64,000 nucleotides of DNA, taken from positions 124,001 through 188,000 of the forward strand of contig NZ_ONZG01000010.1 in the NCBI RefSeq assembly GCF_900302455.1, in the 5' to 3' direction. Origin of the DNA: Falsiruegeria mediterranea M17 (lineage in GTDB: Bacteria > Pseudomonadota > Alphaproteobacteria > Rhodobacterales > Rhodobacteraceae). Within the stretch, counting starts at the first letter, position 1. Every line of letters begins with the position of its first letter. Positions 26,783 through 36,545 of this stretch are shown one piece after another. The notes under the pieces were generated by a model. It was not told where the DNA came from and made no database searches. It was given only the letters and a program-made list of their open reading frames with translations. The position numbers and the translations under genes were made by a program.

Positions 26783-29026
26783 TCAACTCTGCTGTTTCAA
26801 CCACGCCATCACGGCAGGTCGAACACTTTGCTCACCGCGGTGTCGCGCGTCCGAGATGATCTTGCGCAGCTCGTCCAGATTTGATCGTAAAAGCAAACTT
26901 TTGACCGGCCCAATTGAAGCTGGACGCATGGACAATGTGCGAATACCCATGGCGGCAAGGCACAGCGCCTCGATCGGGCGGCCGGCATCTTCGCCGCAAA
27001 AGCTCAGCGGTGTGCCTGAGATAGCGCACCGCTCAACGATCCGCTCTATCAAGCTCAGGAAACTGACATTCAGCGTGTCATAGCGACGGCGCACCCGCTC
27101 GTTTTCACGGTCTGCGGCAAAGAAGAACTGCTTCAGATCATTACCACCGACGGACAGGAAACCCACATCGTCAAAAAACTTTTGCGGTGCAAATGCCAGC
27201 GATGGGGTTTCAAGCATCGCCCCAACTTCAAGCGTTTCCGGCAGCACATGCCCCAGCTTCCGTTCGCGCTCGATGGTCTTGTCGACCTCGGCGCGGGCCA
27301 TGTGGTATTCTTCGGCCTGAGCCACGAAGGGGAACATGATCGTCAGTGGACGGCCGTTGGCGGCGCGGATCAGCGCCTGCAGTTGCATGCGCATGACGCC
27401 CGGTTTGTCCAGGCCAACCCGGATCGCGCGCCACCCCAGGGCGGGGTTCGGCTCGTCTGTGGGTTTCATATAGGGCAGCACCTTGTCCGATCCGATGTCG
27501 AGTGTGCGGAACACCACGCGTTTGCCGTGTGCAGCATCAAGAACCCGACCATAAAGCGACACAAGTTCGGATCGTTTGGGCATCTGATTGCGCACCAGGA
27601 ACTGCAACTCGGTGCGGAACAGCCCCACCCCTTCGGCGCCAGAGCTATCGAGAGACGGCAGGTCCGCCATCAAGCCGGCATTCATCACCAGCGACAGTTC
27701 TTTGCCGTCAAGGGTCACAGTCTTGCGATCACGGATCGAGGCATAGCGTTCCTGCGCGTCCGCCTGCATCGCTATCTTGTCACGAAAGGCGGTCACAACC
27801 GTATCATCAGGGCGCAGATGAACGATCCCTTGATCGCCATCAACCATGATGTGGTCGCCGTTCAACGCCTCGGTCGTGATGCGGGCCGTGTGCACTACCA
27901 GCGGGATCGCCAATGCACGGGCCACGATGGCTGCATGGCTGCCGACCGAGCCTTCTTCGAGCACGATACCTTTGAGCGAACGACCGTATTCCAGCAACTC
28001 TCCGGGTCCGATATTACGCGCAACCAGGATCGGATCGGCGGGCAGTTCAGCGCCTGAATTGCTCCCTTGTCCGGTCAGAATGCGCAGCAACCGATTGCTG
28101 AGGTCATCCAGATCCGCAAGGCGTTCGCGCAGATAGGCGTCATTCACCTGCTCCATGCGCGCACGTGCTTGGGATTGTTCCTTTTCGACAGCAGCCTCGG
28201 CGCTCAAGCCGCGGGCGATGTCCTCTTCCATGCGGCGCATCCAGCCCTTGGAGTTGGCAAACATGCGATAGGCTTCAAGGACTTGCAGCTGCTCTTTGTC
28301 CCCGTTCTGGGACATCTCCAGCATCTTGTCGACGCCAACGCGCAGCTCTTCTACAGCCTCGTTCAGGCGCTCAAGCTCGCGGTGAGGATCGTCGGCGATG
28401 GGGTTGGTGACCACCACGCGCGGCTCGTGCAGCCAAACGTGGCCCTCAGCCGCGCCCTCTTGGCCGGTGCCCCCGCGCAACAAGACCGATTGCTGGTGCA
28501 GCGGCGACAGAGCTGCGCCTTCGCCGACAAAGGCTCCCAGTTCGGTCATTTCGGCCACGACCATGGCAACCACTTCGAGAGCATAGACCTCATCAGCGGA
28601 AAACTCGCGCGCATCGCGGGATTGCACGACGAGAACGCCCAGTTTTTCACCCAAACGCTGCACCGGAATGCCCAGGAAGGACGAGAACCGCTCTTCCCCC
28701 GTTTCTGGCATATAGCGGAAGCCCTTGGCCGACGGCGCGTCGGGCGTGTTGATGACCTTGCTGTACTTGGCAACGCGGCCCACCAGACCTTCGCCCATGC
28801 GCAGGCGGGTTTGGTGGACAGATTCAGGCTGCAACCCTTCGGTCGCGCAGAGTTCCAGCGTTTCGGAGTCGCGGAACAGGTAGATCGAGCAGACCTCGGT
28901 CCCCATGCTGTCCGCGATCAGATGCGTGATCTTGTCCAGACGCGCCTGGCCAGCGTCATCGCTGGCCATGGCTTCACGCAGCCGTCCAAGCAGCTTGCGG
29001 GATTCACTTTCTGTGCCGTCCGCCAT
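26783..29026 (-). CDS. ptsP: Phosphoenolpyruvate-protein phosphotransferase, EI-Ntr (GAF-EI)
   Basis: A 747-residue nitrogen PTS enzyme I. A GAF domain occupies about residues 20-155 (VCSIYLFRDSETLELCATEG), followed by the EI N-terminal and swivelling domains with the phospho-accepting His in GSVGSHAAIVARALAIP, and the PEP-binding barrel (GVGLFRTELQFL, GVMRMQLQALIRAA, SVGGNDLKQFFFAADREN, FCGEDAGRPIEALCLAAMG). It transfers phosphate from PEP to NPr. The ATG at 29026 is favoured (AAGGTGA upstream) over a GTG four codons earlier. It is 47 bases downstream of lysC, an order common in alphaproteobacteria. Confidence 0.96.
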   Translation of the reverse strand: MADGTESESRKLLGRLREAMASDDAGQARLDKITHLIADSMGTEVCSIYLFRDSETLELCATEGLQPESVHQTRLRMGEGLVGRVAKYSKVINTPDAPSAKGFRYMPETGEERFSSFLGIPVQRLGEKLGVLVVQSRDAREFSADEVYALEVVAMVVAEMTELGAFVGEGAALSPLHQQSVLLRGGTGQEGAAEGHVWLHEPRVVVTNPIADDPHRELERLNEAVEELRVGVDKMLEMSQNGDKEQLQVLEAYRMFANSKGWMRRMEEDIARGLSAEAAVEKEQSQARARMEQVNDAYLRERLADLDDLSNRLLRILTGQGSNSGAELPADPILVARNIGPGELLEYGRSLKGIVLEEGSVGSHAAIVARALAIPLVVHTARITTEALNGDHIMVDGDQGIVHLRPDDTVVTAFRDKIAMQADAQERYASIRDRKTVTLDGKELSLVMNAGLMADLPSLDSSGAEGVGLFRTELQFLVRNQMPKRSELVSLYGRVLDAAHGKRVVFRTLDIGSDKVLPYMKPTDEPNPALGWRAIRVGLDKPGVMRMQLQALIRAANGRPLTIMFPFVAQAEEYHMARAEVDKTIERERKLGHVLPETLEVGAMLETPSLAFAPQKFFDDVGFLSVGGNDLKQFFFAADRENERVRRRYDTLNVSFLSLIERIVERCAISGTPLSFCGEDAGRPIEALCLAAMGIRTLSMRPASIGPVKSLLLRSNLDELRKIISDARHRGEQSVRPAVMAWLKQQS

Positions 29027-29072
29027 CGGGCCTGTCACCTTGTTTCATTCAGATAGACCAAAAGCGTTTCGC

Positions 29073-30311
29073 TCAGGCCGCCTGATCCAATTCAAAGGCA
29101 TCATGCAGTGCCTGAACAGCAAGTTCCATGTATTTCCGATCAATCAGAACGGAAATTTTTATCTCGGAGGTTGTAATGACCTTGATGTTGATCCCCTCAT
29201 CCGAGAGCACCTTGAACATCTTGGCCGCAACGCCCGACTGCGACCGCATGCCGATGCCCACAACCGAAACCTTGGCCACGTCGGTGTCCGCGATCAGTTC
29301 GGCATAGTTCAGCTCCCCCTGCTCCTTGATCGCCAGCAGCGCCTGTTCGGCGCGCGCGACCTGATCAGTGGGGCAGCTGAAGGTCATGTCGGTGCGGCCC
29401 TCGTCCGAGATGTTCTGCACGATCATGTCGACGTTGACGCCGCCATCGCTCAGCGCGGTAAAGATGGTGGCAGCAATACCCGGACGGTCTGCGACCGATT
29501 GCAGGGTCATCTTGGCTTCGTCCCGCGAATAGGCGACGCCCGAAACTACATTGGATTCCATGATATCCTCCTCATCGCAGACCAGGGTACCGGCCTCGTC
29601 GGATTGTTCTTCAAAGCTGCTGAGAACACGCAGTTTTACCTTGTAGCGCATCGCCAGCTCGACCGAGCGGGTCTGCAGCACCTTGGCCCCCAGCGAGGCC
29701 AGTTCGAGCATCTCCTCGAACGAGATCCTGTCCAGCTTGCGCGCTTTCTCGCAGATGCGCGGGTCGGTGGTATAGACGCCGTCAACATCGGTGTAGATGT
29801 CACAACGTTCCGCATCAAAAGCAGCAGCAAAGGCCACCGCAGTGGTGTCCGAGCCGCCACGGCCCAGGGTGGTGATCCGACCCTCGGGGCTGATGCCCTG
29901 GAAACCGGCCACGACAGCCACGCGCATACCCTCGCCGAACTTTTCGTTGATGTTCTTGGTCGGGATCTCTTCGATCCGGGCCTGACCGTGGGCCGATGTG
30001 GTCATCAGCGGCACTTGCCAGCCCTGCCAACTGCGCGCGGGAACGTCCATTTCCTGCAAGGTCAGCGCCATCAGGCCCGCAGTGATATTCTCACCCGAGG
30101 ACACAACGGCGTCATATTCACGCGCATCATAGAGCGGCGAGGTTTCGTTCACCCAGCCCACCAGTTCATTGGTCTTGCCCGACATGGCCGACACGATGAC
30201 GATGACGTCGTAGCCCTTGGCCACTTCGACACCCACGCGCTTGGCCACGCGGCGGATACGATCAAGGTTGGCAACAGACGTGCCACCGAATTTCATCACG
30301 AGTACGGGCAT
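29073..30311 (-). CDS. lysC: Aspartate kinase
   Basis: A 412-residue monofunctional aspartokinase, first step of the Lys/Thr/Met pathway. The kinase signature KFGGTSVANLDRI starts at residue 7, with GRGGSDTTAVAFAAAFDAERCDIYTDVDGVYTTDPR in the catalytic domain. Two C-terminal ACT regions (about 265-405) provide feedback inhibition by lysine/threonine. The ATG at 30311 gives the standard MPVLVMKFGG start; the longer frame is not supported by a ribosome site. The pathway is continued by thrC at 52 kb. Confidence 0.97.
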   Translation of the reverse strand: MPVLVMKFGGTSVANLDRIRRVAKRVGVEVAKGYDVIVIVSAMSGKTNELVGWVNETSPLYDAREYDAVVSSGENITAGLMALTLQEMDVPARSWQGWQVPLMTTSAHGQARIEEIPTKNINEKFGEGMRVAVVAGFQGISPEGRITTLGRGGSDTTAVAFAAAFDAERCDIYTDVDGVYTTDPRICEKARKLDRISFEEMLELASLGAKVLQTRSVELAMRYKVKLRVLSSFEEQSDEAGTLVCDEEDIMESNVVSGVAYSRDEAKMTLQSVADRPGIAATIFTALSDGGVNVDMIVQNISDEGRTDMTFSCPTDQVARAEQALLAIKEQGELNYAELIADTDVAKVSVVGIGMRSQSGVAAKMFKVLSDEGINIKVITTSEIKISVLIDRKYMELAVQALHDAFELDQAA

Positions 30312-30495
30312 GGGGTCAGAAGTCTCCGCGCCTTGGATTATTGGTTCCACGCCTCATATGCGAGGGGGGTCTCAATCGCAAGTGGCGCGGCCGCAATGTT
30401 AGCGTCATCTGTACCGCTTTTATGTCGCAACTGCTTTACAGGCTGGTTTCGCGGTGCCAGTTTGAAACAAAATCACTGATCTCACAGGACATTCA

Positions 30496-30858
30496 ATGCG
30501 TTTGTTTCCCGCGGCCTTTGCGCTGACCCTGCTCGCCTCACCCTTGTTTGCACAACAGGCCACTGTTTCCGGCACCGATGGCAACAACAATGCCTTGGGT
30601 ACCGTGCCTTGCGCCGCCCCCGGCAATGCCTTGCAAAACTGCCATGCCGAGCTGCGCAGAAAAGAAGACGGTGGCGTCACGCTTGCGGTGCAAATTCCCG
30701 GCGGTGACGTGCGGCGCATCTATTTCGAGGATGGCAAACCCACATCGTCCAGCTCCCCCACCCCGATCAGCCACGAGGTGCAAGGGGGAATCATGCGGAT
30801 TTTCATCGAGCCCGGCGAAGTGTTCGAGGTACCCGCAGACGCGGTGAAACCTCAATAG
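30496..30858 (+). CDS. Secreted hypothetical protein
   Basis: A 120-residue protein with a clear signal peptide (MRLFPAAFALTLLASPLFA, cleavage after residue 19). The mature part contains two cysteines (VPCAAPGNALQNCHAEL) that could form a disulfide, then a small beta-rich domain. No family was recognised. Its stop overlaps the 3' end of the convergent SDR gene by 7 bases. Confidence 0.75.
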   Translation: MRLFPAAFALTLLASPLFAQQATVSGTDGNNNALGTVPCAAPGNALQNCHAELRRKEDGGVTLAVQIPGGDVRRIYFEDGKPTSSSSPTPISHEVQGGIMRIFIEPGEVFEVPADAVKPQ

Positions 30859-31493
30859 GCGTGATCGCGCCCGTCCCAGGTTTTGAAGCAGCCGGTGCTG
30901 GCCAAGTCCAACTCGGCAAAGCGGGCGATCAGACCCTCGGCGGCTTCATCGACCGAGATATCGCCCTCGGCTCCGCCCATATCAGTGCGGACCCACCCTG
31001 GGTGGTAGATTCCCACAGCGATGCCTTTCGGCTTCAGATCGGCGGACAGATTGCGACCCAGGTTCAAAGCCGCCGCCTTGGACGCGCGATAGATATAGCT
31101 ACCGCCCGGCGCACGGGTGTGTGACGCCATTTGCGAGGAGATGATGGCGATGCGCGCGCCATCGGCCAGTTCCAGGTTCGGCATCAGCGCCTGCACGGTC
31201 AGAAACACGCCGGTGATATTGGCGGCAAAGGTCTGCGCCCACATCTCGGCCGGGTAGCCGTCCGGCTCCTGCGCCTTGTCCAGATAGACGCCTGCATTGC
31301 AGATCAGCAGGTCCACAGGTTTGCCGGACATTTGCTCGGCCATCTCGCGGTGCTGTGCTGGATCGGTGACATCCAGCGTCACGGTTTCGGAGCCGTCACG
31401 CGCGGTTCCGGTCACGGTGTGGCCGTCTGCGCGGTACCTTTTGCTGATTTCCTTGCCGATACCGCGATTGGCGCCCGTGATCAGGATATGCAT
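30852..31493 (-). CDS. Short-chain dehydrogenase/reductase
   Basis: A 213-residue SDR. The start at ATG 31493 places the nucleotide-binding TGANRGIG at residues 6-13; the structural NAG motif is LLICNAGVY, the catalytic Ser is in AIISSQMAS and the YxxxK in YIYRASKAA. Substrate and cofactor preference cannot be read. It follows the DUF1178 gene by 4 bases, so the two are probably cotranscribed. Confidence 0.9.
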   Translation of the reverse strand: MHILITGANRGIGKEISKRYRADGHTVTGTARDGSETVTLDVTDPAQHREMAEQMSGKPVDLLICNAGVYLDKAQEPDGYPAEMWAQTFAANITGVFLTVQALMPNLELADGARIAIISSQMASHTRAPGGSYIYRASKAAALNLGRNLSADLKPKGIAVGIYHPGWVRTDMGGAEGDISVDEAAEGLIARFAELDLASTGCFKTWDGRDHAY

Positions 31494-31497
31494 TGGA

Positions 31498-31956
31498 TCA
31501 ATTTGTCTTTCTGTTTGGCATGAATGGAAGCGGTGTGACCGGCACACCATCATCAATCAGGGATTTGGCGTCTTCCAGATTCGCCTCACCATAGATCGAT
31601 CGTTCCGGCGCTTCGCCTTCGTGCATGGCGCGCGCCTCGGACGCGAAATCCTTGCCGACATAATCCGAGTTCGCCTCGATCTGCTTGCGCACCTCGGCCA
31701 TGGCTTTTTCCATGTCCGAAGCAGGTTCACTAAGCTTTGGCGTCGGTGCAGGCGCAGCCTCGGGTACAGGCGGCGTCGCTGCAGCCGAGCGCGCAGGCCG
31801 AACGCGCGGCGTCATGATCGCCTTTTCGACCTCGGTGTGGCCACAGACCGCGCATGTCACCATGCCCGTTACCGCCAGCTTGTCATAGGCTTCGGCGGAC
31901 TGGAACCAGCTGTCAAAGCTGTGGCCTTTGCTGCATTTCAACGCATACTGAATCAT
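31498..31956 (-). CDS. DUF1178 protein
   Basis: A 152-residue DUF1178 family member. The N-terminus is a small zinc-ribbon-like region with Cys8 (ALKCSKGHSFDSWF) and the CAVC pair at 35-38; a proline/alanine-rich linker (about 53-75) leads to a conserved helical C-terminus (MAEVRKQIEANSDYVGKDFASEARAMHEGEAPERSIYGEA). Widely conserved in alphaproteobacteria, function unknown. Upstream gene of a two-gene operon with the SDR. Confidence 0.88.
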   Translation of the reverse strand: MIQYALKCSKGHSFDSWFQSAEAYDKLAVTGMVTCAVCGHTEVEKAIMTPRVRPARSAAATPPVPEAAPAPTPKLSEPASDMEKAMAEVRKQIEANSDYVGKDFASEARAMHEGEAPERSIYGEANLEDAKSLIDDGVPVTPLPFMPNRKTN

Positions 31957-32071
31957 CGTCGGCTCGTCGTTTAGGTTCGCGAATAGATATCCACACCGGC
32001 CCCAAGATCAAGCCCGGACGTAAAGCCCCGAGATCACAACAGGAAAGCCGCTAAACCCCATCATATTCACT

Positions 32072-32830
32072 CTAGCTGATTTGATCCGACATTCTAGAGC
32101 GTAAACGCAAAACCAATTCATCCTGCGGCAGGTCTGCGTCCACGGCCAAGCGGCGCAAGCCAAACTGGACATGGGCGATTTGCTGGTAATATCGCGTGTA
32201 GGCAAAATTCGTGCCCGCCCCGGCAACCGCCCCCAGAATAGGCACGGTTTGCGCCGCCAGTTTCTGCCCCAACGCAGTTGCCAGCTTGGGCGCGACAGTG
32301 GCGATCAGTTTCTGCATCGCCCCGCCGGTCAGCGTCATACGCGCCGACAGAAACCCCAGATCGGCCCCATCGTCGAAATCCAACGGCCCGGCGGCGGAAA
32401 ACACCCGGACACAATCGAACTGAACACTTTCGGTGGCCGGATCAAACCCGGTTTCCGCGGCAACACCCTGAATGGCGCGCAGCAACATCGTAGTGGTGGC
32501 GGGCAGTTCCACCAAGGCGCCGGGCAGTCCACCAAACCCACCAGCGGCCCCAAGGGCCGTGGTGACGGCGGTGTTGATCCATTCCTTTTGATCCGGGACG
32601 GCCCGACGCGTCCCTTGAGCGGCCTGCACCGACAGGCGCAGCGCGCGTTCCGTCGCCTCGGTCAACCCATCGCGAACATTGGCGGGCAGTTGGTCCAGCA
32701 GGCCTTCGGCCTTGCCACCCAGGGCGTTGAGCATCTGCACACCTGTTCCCCCGGCCGAGCGGTAGTGCTTGGCAATCCGATCCAGTTCCGTATCGGTGTC
32801 CAATGGCGGGCGAGTGATGATGTCGTGCAT
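32072..32830 (-). CDS. EcsC family protein
   Basis: A 252-residue EcsC-domain protein. Hydrophobic, glycine-rich helices (TTALGAAGGFGGLPGALVELPATTTMLLRAIQGVA) are followed by AGPLDFDDGADLGFLSARM and a C-terminal PILGAVAGAGTNFAYTRYYQQIAHVQFGLRRL, the family pattern. EcsC was named from the Bacillus ecs ABC-transporter locus but its role is unknown, and no ecsAB is present here. GGGAG precedes the ATG. Confidence 0.88.
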   Translation of the reverse strand: MHDIITRPPLDTDTELDRIAKHYRSAGGTGVQMLNALGGKAEGLLDQLPANVRDGLTEATERALRLSVQAAQGTRRAVPDQKEWINTAVTTALGAAGGFGGLPGALVELPATTTMLLRAIQGVAAETGFDPATESVQFDCVRVFSAAGPLDFDDGADLGFLSARMTLTGGAMQKLIATVAPKLATALGQKLAAQTVPILGAVAGAGTNFAYTRYYQQIAHVQFGLRRLAVDADLPQDELVLRLRSRMSDQIS

Positions 32831-32876
32831 GGTACTCCCTTCTCGTCACTCAAGATTGGGAACGAAAGGCCGGATT

Positions 32877-33365
32877 TCAAGCGCTCCAGCGGGTTACAAT
32901 ACCCTCAACGCCCTCCCAGGCCCCCTGTTGCAGGGCATTGCCCAGAACCCGGTCCGGGTTGGTGGGGGGGGGCATTTCAACGCCCGTCAGACGCTCGAAT
33001 CCGAACCGGTTGTAATAGGGTGCATCGCCCACCAGCATCACCCTTTTCCAGCCGTGATTGGCGGCGGCCTCTAGCCCCTCCTGGATTAGAAACCCGCCCA
33101 GACCTTCGCCTTGGTGGGTTGGGTGCACGGCAACAGGACCAAGCAGGAGGCTATCATGGTCGCCCACATGCACCGGCCAGAACCGGATGGCGCCCGCCAG
33201 AATGCCCAGCTCATCGCGCGCGACCAGCGAAAACTCCTTCACCGGGTCCACATCGTCGCGCAAACGGTAAGACGACAGCGCCTCGCGACCGGGGGCAAAG
33301 CAGAGGTCAAAGAGCGCCTCGACCTCCCACCAATCATTGGCAGTTTCCGGTTTGACCTCGATCAC
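32877..33365 (-). CDS. GNAT family N-acetyltransferase (YhbS-like)
   Basis: A 162-residue GNAT enzyme starting at a GTG. The acetyl-CoA loop is VHPTHQGEGLGGFLI, preceded by the beta4 strand LLLGPVAV, and the C-terminal VGDAPYYNRFGFE matches the YhbS/predicted N-acetyltransferase group. Acceptor unknown. It is divergent from the flavin-reductase gene across a 90-base gap. Confidence 0.85.
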   Translation of the reverse strand: MIEVKPETANDWWEVEALFDLCFAPGREALSSYRLRDDVDPVKEFSLVARDELGILAGAIRFWPVHVGDHDSLLLGPVAVHPTHQGEGLGGFLIQEGLEAAANHGWKRVMLVGDAPYYNRFGFERLTGVEMPPPTNPDRVLGNALQQGAWEGVEGIVTRWSA

Positions 33366-33455
33366 CTGCGTCTTGCCCTTTACCCAACTCTTTCCACGGG
33401 TGGCAATCGCCCTACCACTTCGCTACCCCTAGGGCAAACACTTGGAGAGAGATTG

Positions 33456-34061
33456 ATGTTCTACCGCCCCGAGGACGGCCACGGCCTGCCCCACAACCCG
33501 TTCAACGCCATCATAACCCCGCGCCCGATCGGCTGGATCTCTTCGCGTGATGGCGATGGCGTGAACAACCTTGCGCCTTACTCCTTTTTCAACGGCGTGG
33601 CTTACTTTCCGCCGCAGGTCATGTTTGCCTCGACCGGTGTGAAAGAGGATCAGGACAACACCAAGGACAGCATGGCCAACATCGAAGAGACGGGTGAGTT
33701 CTGCGTGAACGTGGTGGAATTTGCCGCCCGCGACGCGATGAACGCCAGCTCGGCCACTTTGGACAAATCGGTGGACGAATTTGCCCATGCAGGCCTGACG
33801 GCGGTCGAATGCGAAACCATCAATTGCGCCCGCATCGAAGGTGCACCGGCGGCGCTGGAATGCAAATTGACCAAGATCGTGACTTTGCCAGGTGAATCGA
33901 ACCGTGTGGCGTTCGGCGAGGTGACCGGCATCCATTTGCGCGATGATTGCCTGCGCGATGGGATCTTTGACGTGACCACCTATCGACCGCTGGCCAGATT
34001 GGGGTACCGCGATTATTCTGTAGTGCGCGAGCTGTTCTCGCTGCAAAGACCCGACGACTGA
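33456..34061 (+). CDS. Flavin reductase family protein (FMN-binding)
   Basis: A 201-residue protein of the flavin reductase-like/FMN-binding split-barrel family: NPFNAIITPRPIGWISSRDGDGVNNLAPYSFFNGVAYFPPQVMFAS is the FMN-binding signature. Such proteins may be NAD(P)H:FMN reductases or FMN-dependent enzymes of unknown substrate. GGAGAGA precedes the ATG at 33456, which lies beyond a longer open frame. Its TGA overlaps the next ATG (TGATG). Confidence 0.9.
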   Translation: MFYRPEDGHGLPHNPFNAIITPRPIGWISSRDGDGVNNLAPYSFFNGVAYFPPQVMFASTGVKEDQDNTKDSMANIEETGEFCVNVVEFAARDAMNASSATLDKSVDEFAHAGLTAVECETINCARIEGAPAALECKLTKIVTLPGESNRVAFGEVTGIHLRDDCLRDGIFDVTTYRPLARLGYRDYSVVRELFSLQRPDD

Positions 34062-34693
34062 TGCCCCTGCCCGACGCCACACGACGGTATCCAGTGACGC
34101 TGCCAGATGGCAGCGAACACAAGGGAACCGTGTTCCTGAACCGCGTGATTGATCATCCCCGGTTTCAGGTGGGCCACTACACCTACGCCTCGGACTTTGA
34201 TCCGCCCCAGGATTGGGCCAGCCATCTTGCGCCCTATCTGTTTAAAAACTCGACCGAGGCACTTCGTATCGGCAAGTTCTGTCAGATTGCCCATGGGGTT
34301 CGCTTCATCACCAGCTCGGCCAATCACGCGATGGACGGGTTGACCTGTTTCCCGTTCCCGGTGTTCGACCCCGAACAGATGATCGGATTCCAGCCCGATA
34401 CCCGTGACACGATGATCGGCCATGATGTGTGGGTCGGCTACGGCGCCCTGATCCTGCCGGGCGCGCAGATCGGAACCGGCGCCATCATCGGTGCAGGTGC
34501 AGTGGTACGTGGAACCGTGCCGGATTACGGCGTTGTGACCGGAAATCCGGGCACGGTCGTCAAATACCGGTTCGATGCAAACACGATCGCGACGCTGCTG
34601 GATATGAGCTGGTGGGACTGGCCCGCAGAGCAGATCGCGCAAGCCGAATCTGCATTGCTGAGTGGAGATGTCGACGCACTCAAGCGGATTTGA
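34061..34693 (+). CDS. CatB/Vat-type xenobiotic acetyltransferase (left-handed beta-helix)
   Basis: A 210-residue hexapeptide-repeat acetyltransferase. LRIGKFCQIAHGVRFITSSANHAMDGLTCFPF contains the catalytic His, and MIGHDVWVGYGALILPGAQIGTGAIIGAGAVVRGTVPDYGVVTGNPG is the hexapeptide helix of the CatB/Vat group. Family members acetylate chloramphenicol, streptogramins or, more often, unknown metabolites; resistance should not be assumed. Translation is coupled to the flavin reductase gene by a TGATG overlap. Confidence 0.9.
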   Translation: MPLPDATRRYPVTLPDGSEHKGTVFLNRVIDHPRFQVGHYTYASDFDPPQDWASHLAPYLFKNSTEALRIGKFCQIAHGVRFITSSANHAMDGLTCFPFPVFDPEQMIGFQPDTRDTMIGHDVWVGYGALILPGAQIGTGAIIGAGAVVRGTVPDYGVVTGNPGTVVKYRFDANTIATLLDMSWWDWPAEQIAQAESALLSGDVDALKRI

Positions 34694-34697
34694 AACA

Positions 34698-34725
34698 AAT
34701 CGGGCGACCGCTTGGCCGCCCGATT
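34698..34725. terminator. Bidirectional terminator-like hairpin
   Basis: AATCGGGCG...CGCCCGATT, a 9-bp perfect stem with a 10-base loop, between the convergent acetyltransferase and SulP genes. Confidence 0.75.
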
Positions 34726-34735
34726 GTGATTTGGA

Positions 34736-36370
34736 TTAGTGGCCGCCCAAAACACCGGTGCGGACCGAGTAATCAACCGCCAGCGCATAATCGGGGTCAT
34801 CATCGCTGTCGACCATCAGGTGACCGGCCTTTGTCAGCAGTTGGTGACAGTCGCGGGTCAGATGGCGCAGCATGATCTTTTTGCCCGCTTCTTCGTATTT
34901 TAGCGCAACAGCCTCAATCGCTTGCAGCGCCGATTGGTCCACAACGCGGCTGTTGGCGAAGTCCACGATCACGGTGTCAGGGTCTTCGCTTACAGTGAAC
35001 AGTTCACCAAATCCATCGGCCGACCCAAAGAACAGCGGGCCGTTGATTTCGTAAACCTTGGCGCCCTCTTCGGTGAGCGACTCGCGGGTTTCAGCGTGGA
35101 TGCGTTTGGCGTTGTTCCAAGCGTAGGCCAGAGCTGAGACGATGACACCAACCACAACGGCGACGGCGAGGTCTTCCATCACGGTCACAACCGTCACCAG
35201 AACGATGACAAAGGCGTCCATCAGGGGCACCTTGCGCATGATCTTGAACGAGTTCCAGGCAAAGGTCCCGATCACCACCATGAACATTACACCGACCAGA
35301 GCGGCCAGCGGGATCTGCTCGATCAGGGGCGAGCCCACAAGAATGAAGAGCAATAGGAACAAGGCCGCCGCGATCCCTGCAACTCGGGTCCGTCCGCCGG
35401 ATTTCACGTTGATCATCGACTGACCGATCATCGCACAACCGCCCATACCGCCAAAGAAACCGGTGACAACGTTGGCTGCCCCCTGAGCGATACACTCCTG
35501 GCTGGCACCACCGCGTTTGCCGGTCATCTCGCCCACCAGGTTCAGCGTCAGCAGTGATTCAATCAGGCCAATGGCGGCCAGGATTACGGCATAGGGCAGG
35601 ATGATTTCAAAGGTTTCCCAATTCAGCGGAACCATCGGGATGTGAAAGCTCGGCAAACCGCCCTTGATCGAGGCCAGATCACCCACGCGCGGAACATCCA
35701 GACCCATCGCGATGACAAGACCGGCGACCACGGCAATGCCTGCCAGAGGTGCCGGGATCACACGAGTGATGCGCGGCATGACCCAGATGATCGCCATGGT
35801 CAGCGCCACCAGCCCCAGCATCATGTAGAGCGGTGTGCCGGACAGCCATTCACCGCCAGACATGCCGTGACCGGTGTTTTCCATCGTGCCGGGCACTTTG
35901 AACTGGCCCATTTGCGCCAGGAAAATCACGATCGCCAGACCGTTCACAAAGCCCAGCATCACCGGATGCGGCACCAACCGGATGAATTTGCCCCACTGCA
36001 TCACACCCGCAATGACCTGCAAAATCCCCATCAAAACAACGGTCGCAAACAGGTATTCGACCCCATGCTGCGCCACCAACGCCACCATGACCACGGCCAA
36101 GGCCCCGGTCGCGCCCGAAATCATGCCGGGGCGGCCTCCGATCAGCGCAGTGATCAGGCCAACCAGAAACGCCGCATACAGACCCACCAACGGGTGCACA
36201 CCCGCCACAAAGGCAAAGGCCACCGCCTCGGGCACCAACGCAAGGGCAACAGTCAGACCGGACAAAAGCTCGATGCGGATACGGCCGATGCTGAAGCCTT
36301 CGTCGGGCATCCAACGCAGATCGGGATAGTCTAGACGGCTGGCGAATGAGGCCAAAAGGGCTCGGGGCAT
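34736..36370 (-). CDS. SulP family anion transporter with STAS domain
   Basis: A 544-residue SLC26/SulP transporter: about 10-14 membrane helices (residues 30-410) with the signature GLTVALALVPEAVAFAFVAGVHPLVGLYAAF, then a C-terminal STAS domain (about 430-535, NGPLFFGSADGFGELF ... VIVDFANSRVVDQSALQAIEA). Members carry sulfate, bicarbonate or other anions with Na+ or H+; nothing nearby selects among them. It is divergent from the IalB-like gene. Confidence 0.9.
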   Translation of the reverse strand: MPRALLASFASRLDYPDLRWMPDEGFSIGRIRIELLSGLTVALALVPEAVAFAFVAGVHPLVGLYAAFLVGLITALIGGRPGMISGATGALAVVMVALVAQHGVEYLFATVVLMGILQVIAGVMQWGKFIRLVPHPVMLGFVNGLAIVIFLAQMGQFKVPGTMENTGHGMSGGEWLSGTPLYMMLGLVALTMAIIWVMPRITRVIPAPLAGIAVVAGLVIAMGLDVPRVGDLASIKGGLPSFHIPMVPLNWETFEIILPYAVILAAIGLIESLLTLNLVGEMTGKRGGASQECIAQGAANVVTGFFGGMGGCAMIGQSMINVKSGGRTRVAGIAAALFLLLFILVGSPLIEQIPLAALVGVMFMVVIGTFAWNSFKIMRKVPLMDAFVIVLVTVVTVMEDLAVAVVVGVIVSALAYAWNNAKRIHAETRESLTEEGAKVYEINGPLFFGSADGFGELFTVSEDPDTVIVDFANSRVVDQSALQAIEAVALKYEEAGKKIMLRHLTRDCHQLLTKAGHLMVDSDDDPDYALAVDYSVRTGVLGGH

Positions 36371-36545
36371 GGCGGGATCCTACGGGGTTTGTTCGCGACT
36401 TTGGCGCGTTTTCGCCGAAAACCGCTGGAAAACCTGCGAGCCCGGCAACTGAACGTCGCGCAGCCCTTAACATACCTGAGGCGAAAAACCACCCCTCTCG
36501 CCAACGTGACTTGCGAGAATGCCACACCGCCGTCATCCCTGAAGC

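Noticed and set aside
28905-30479. A 524-codon plus-strand frame antisense to lysC and the ptsP start
   Set aside because: It spans a gene boundary on the other strand and has shadow-type composition.
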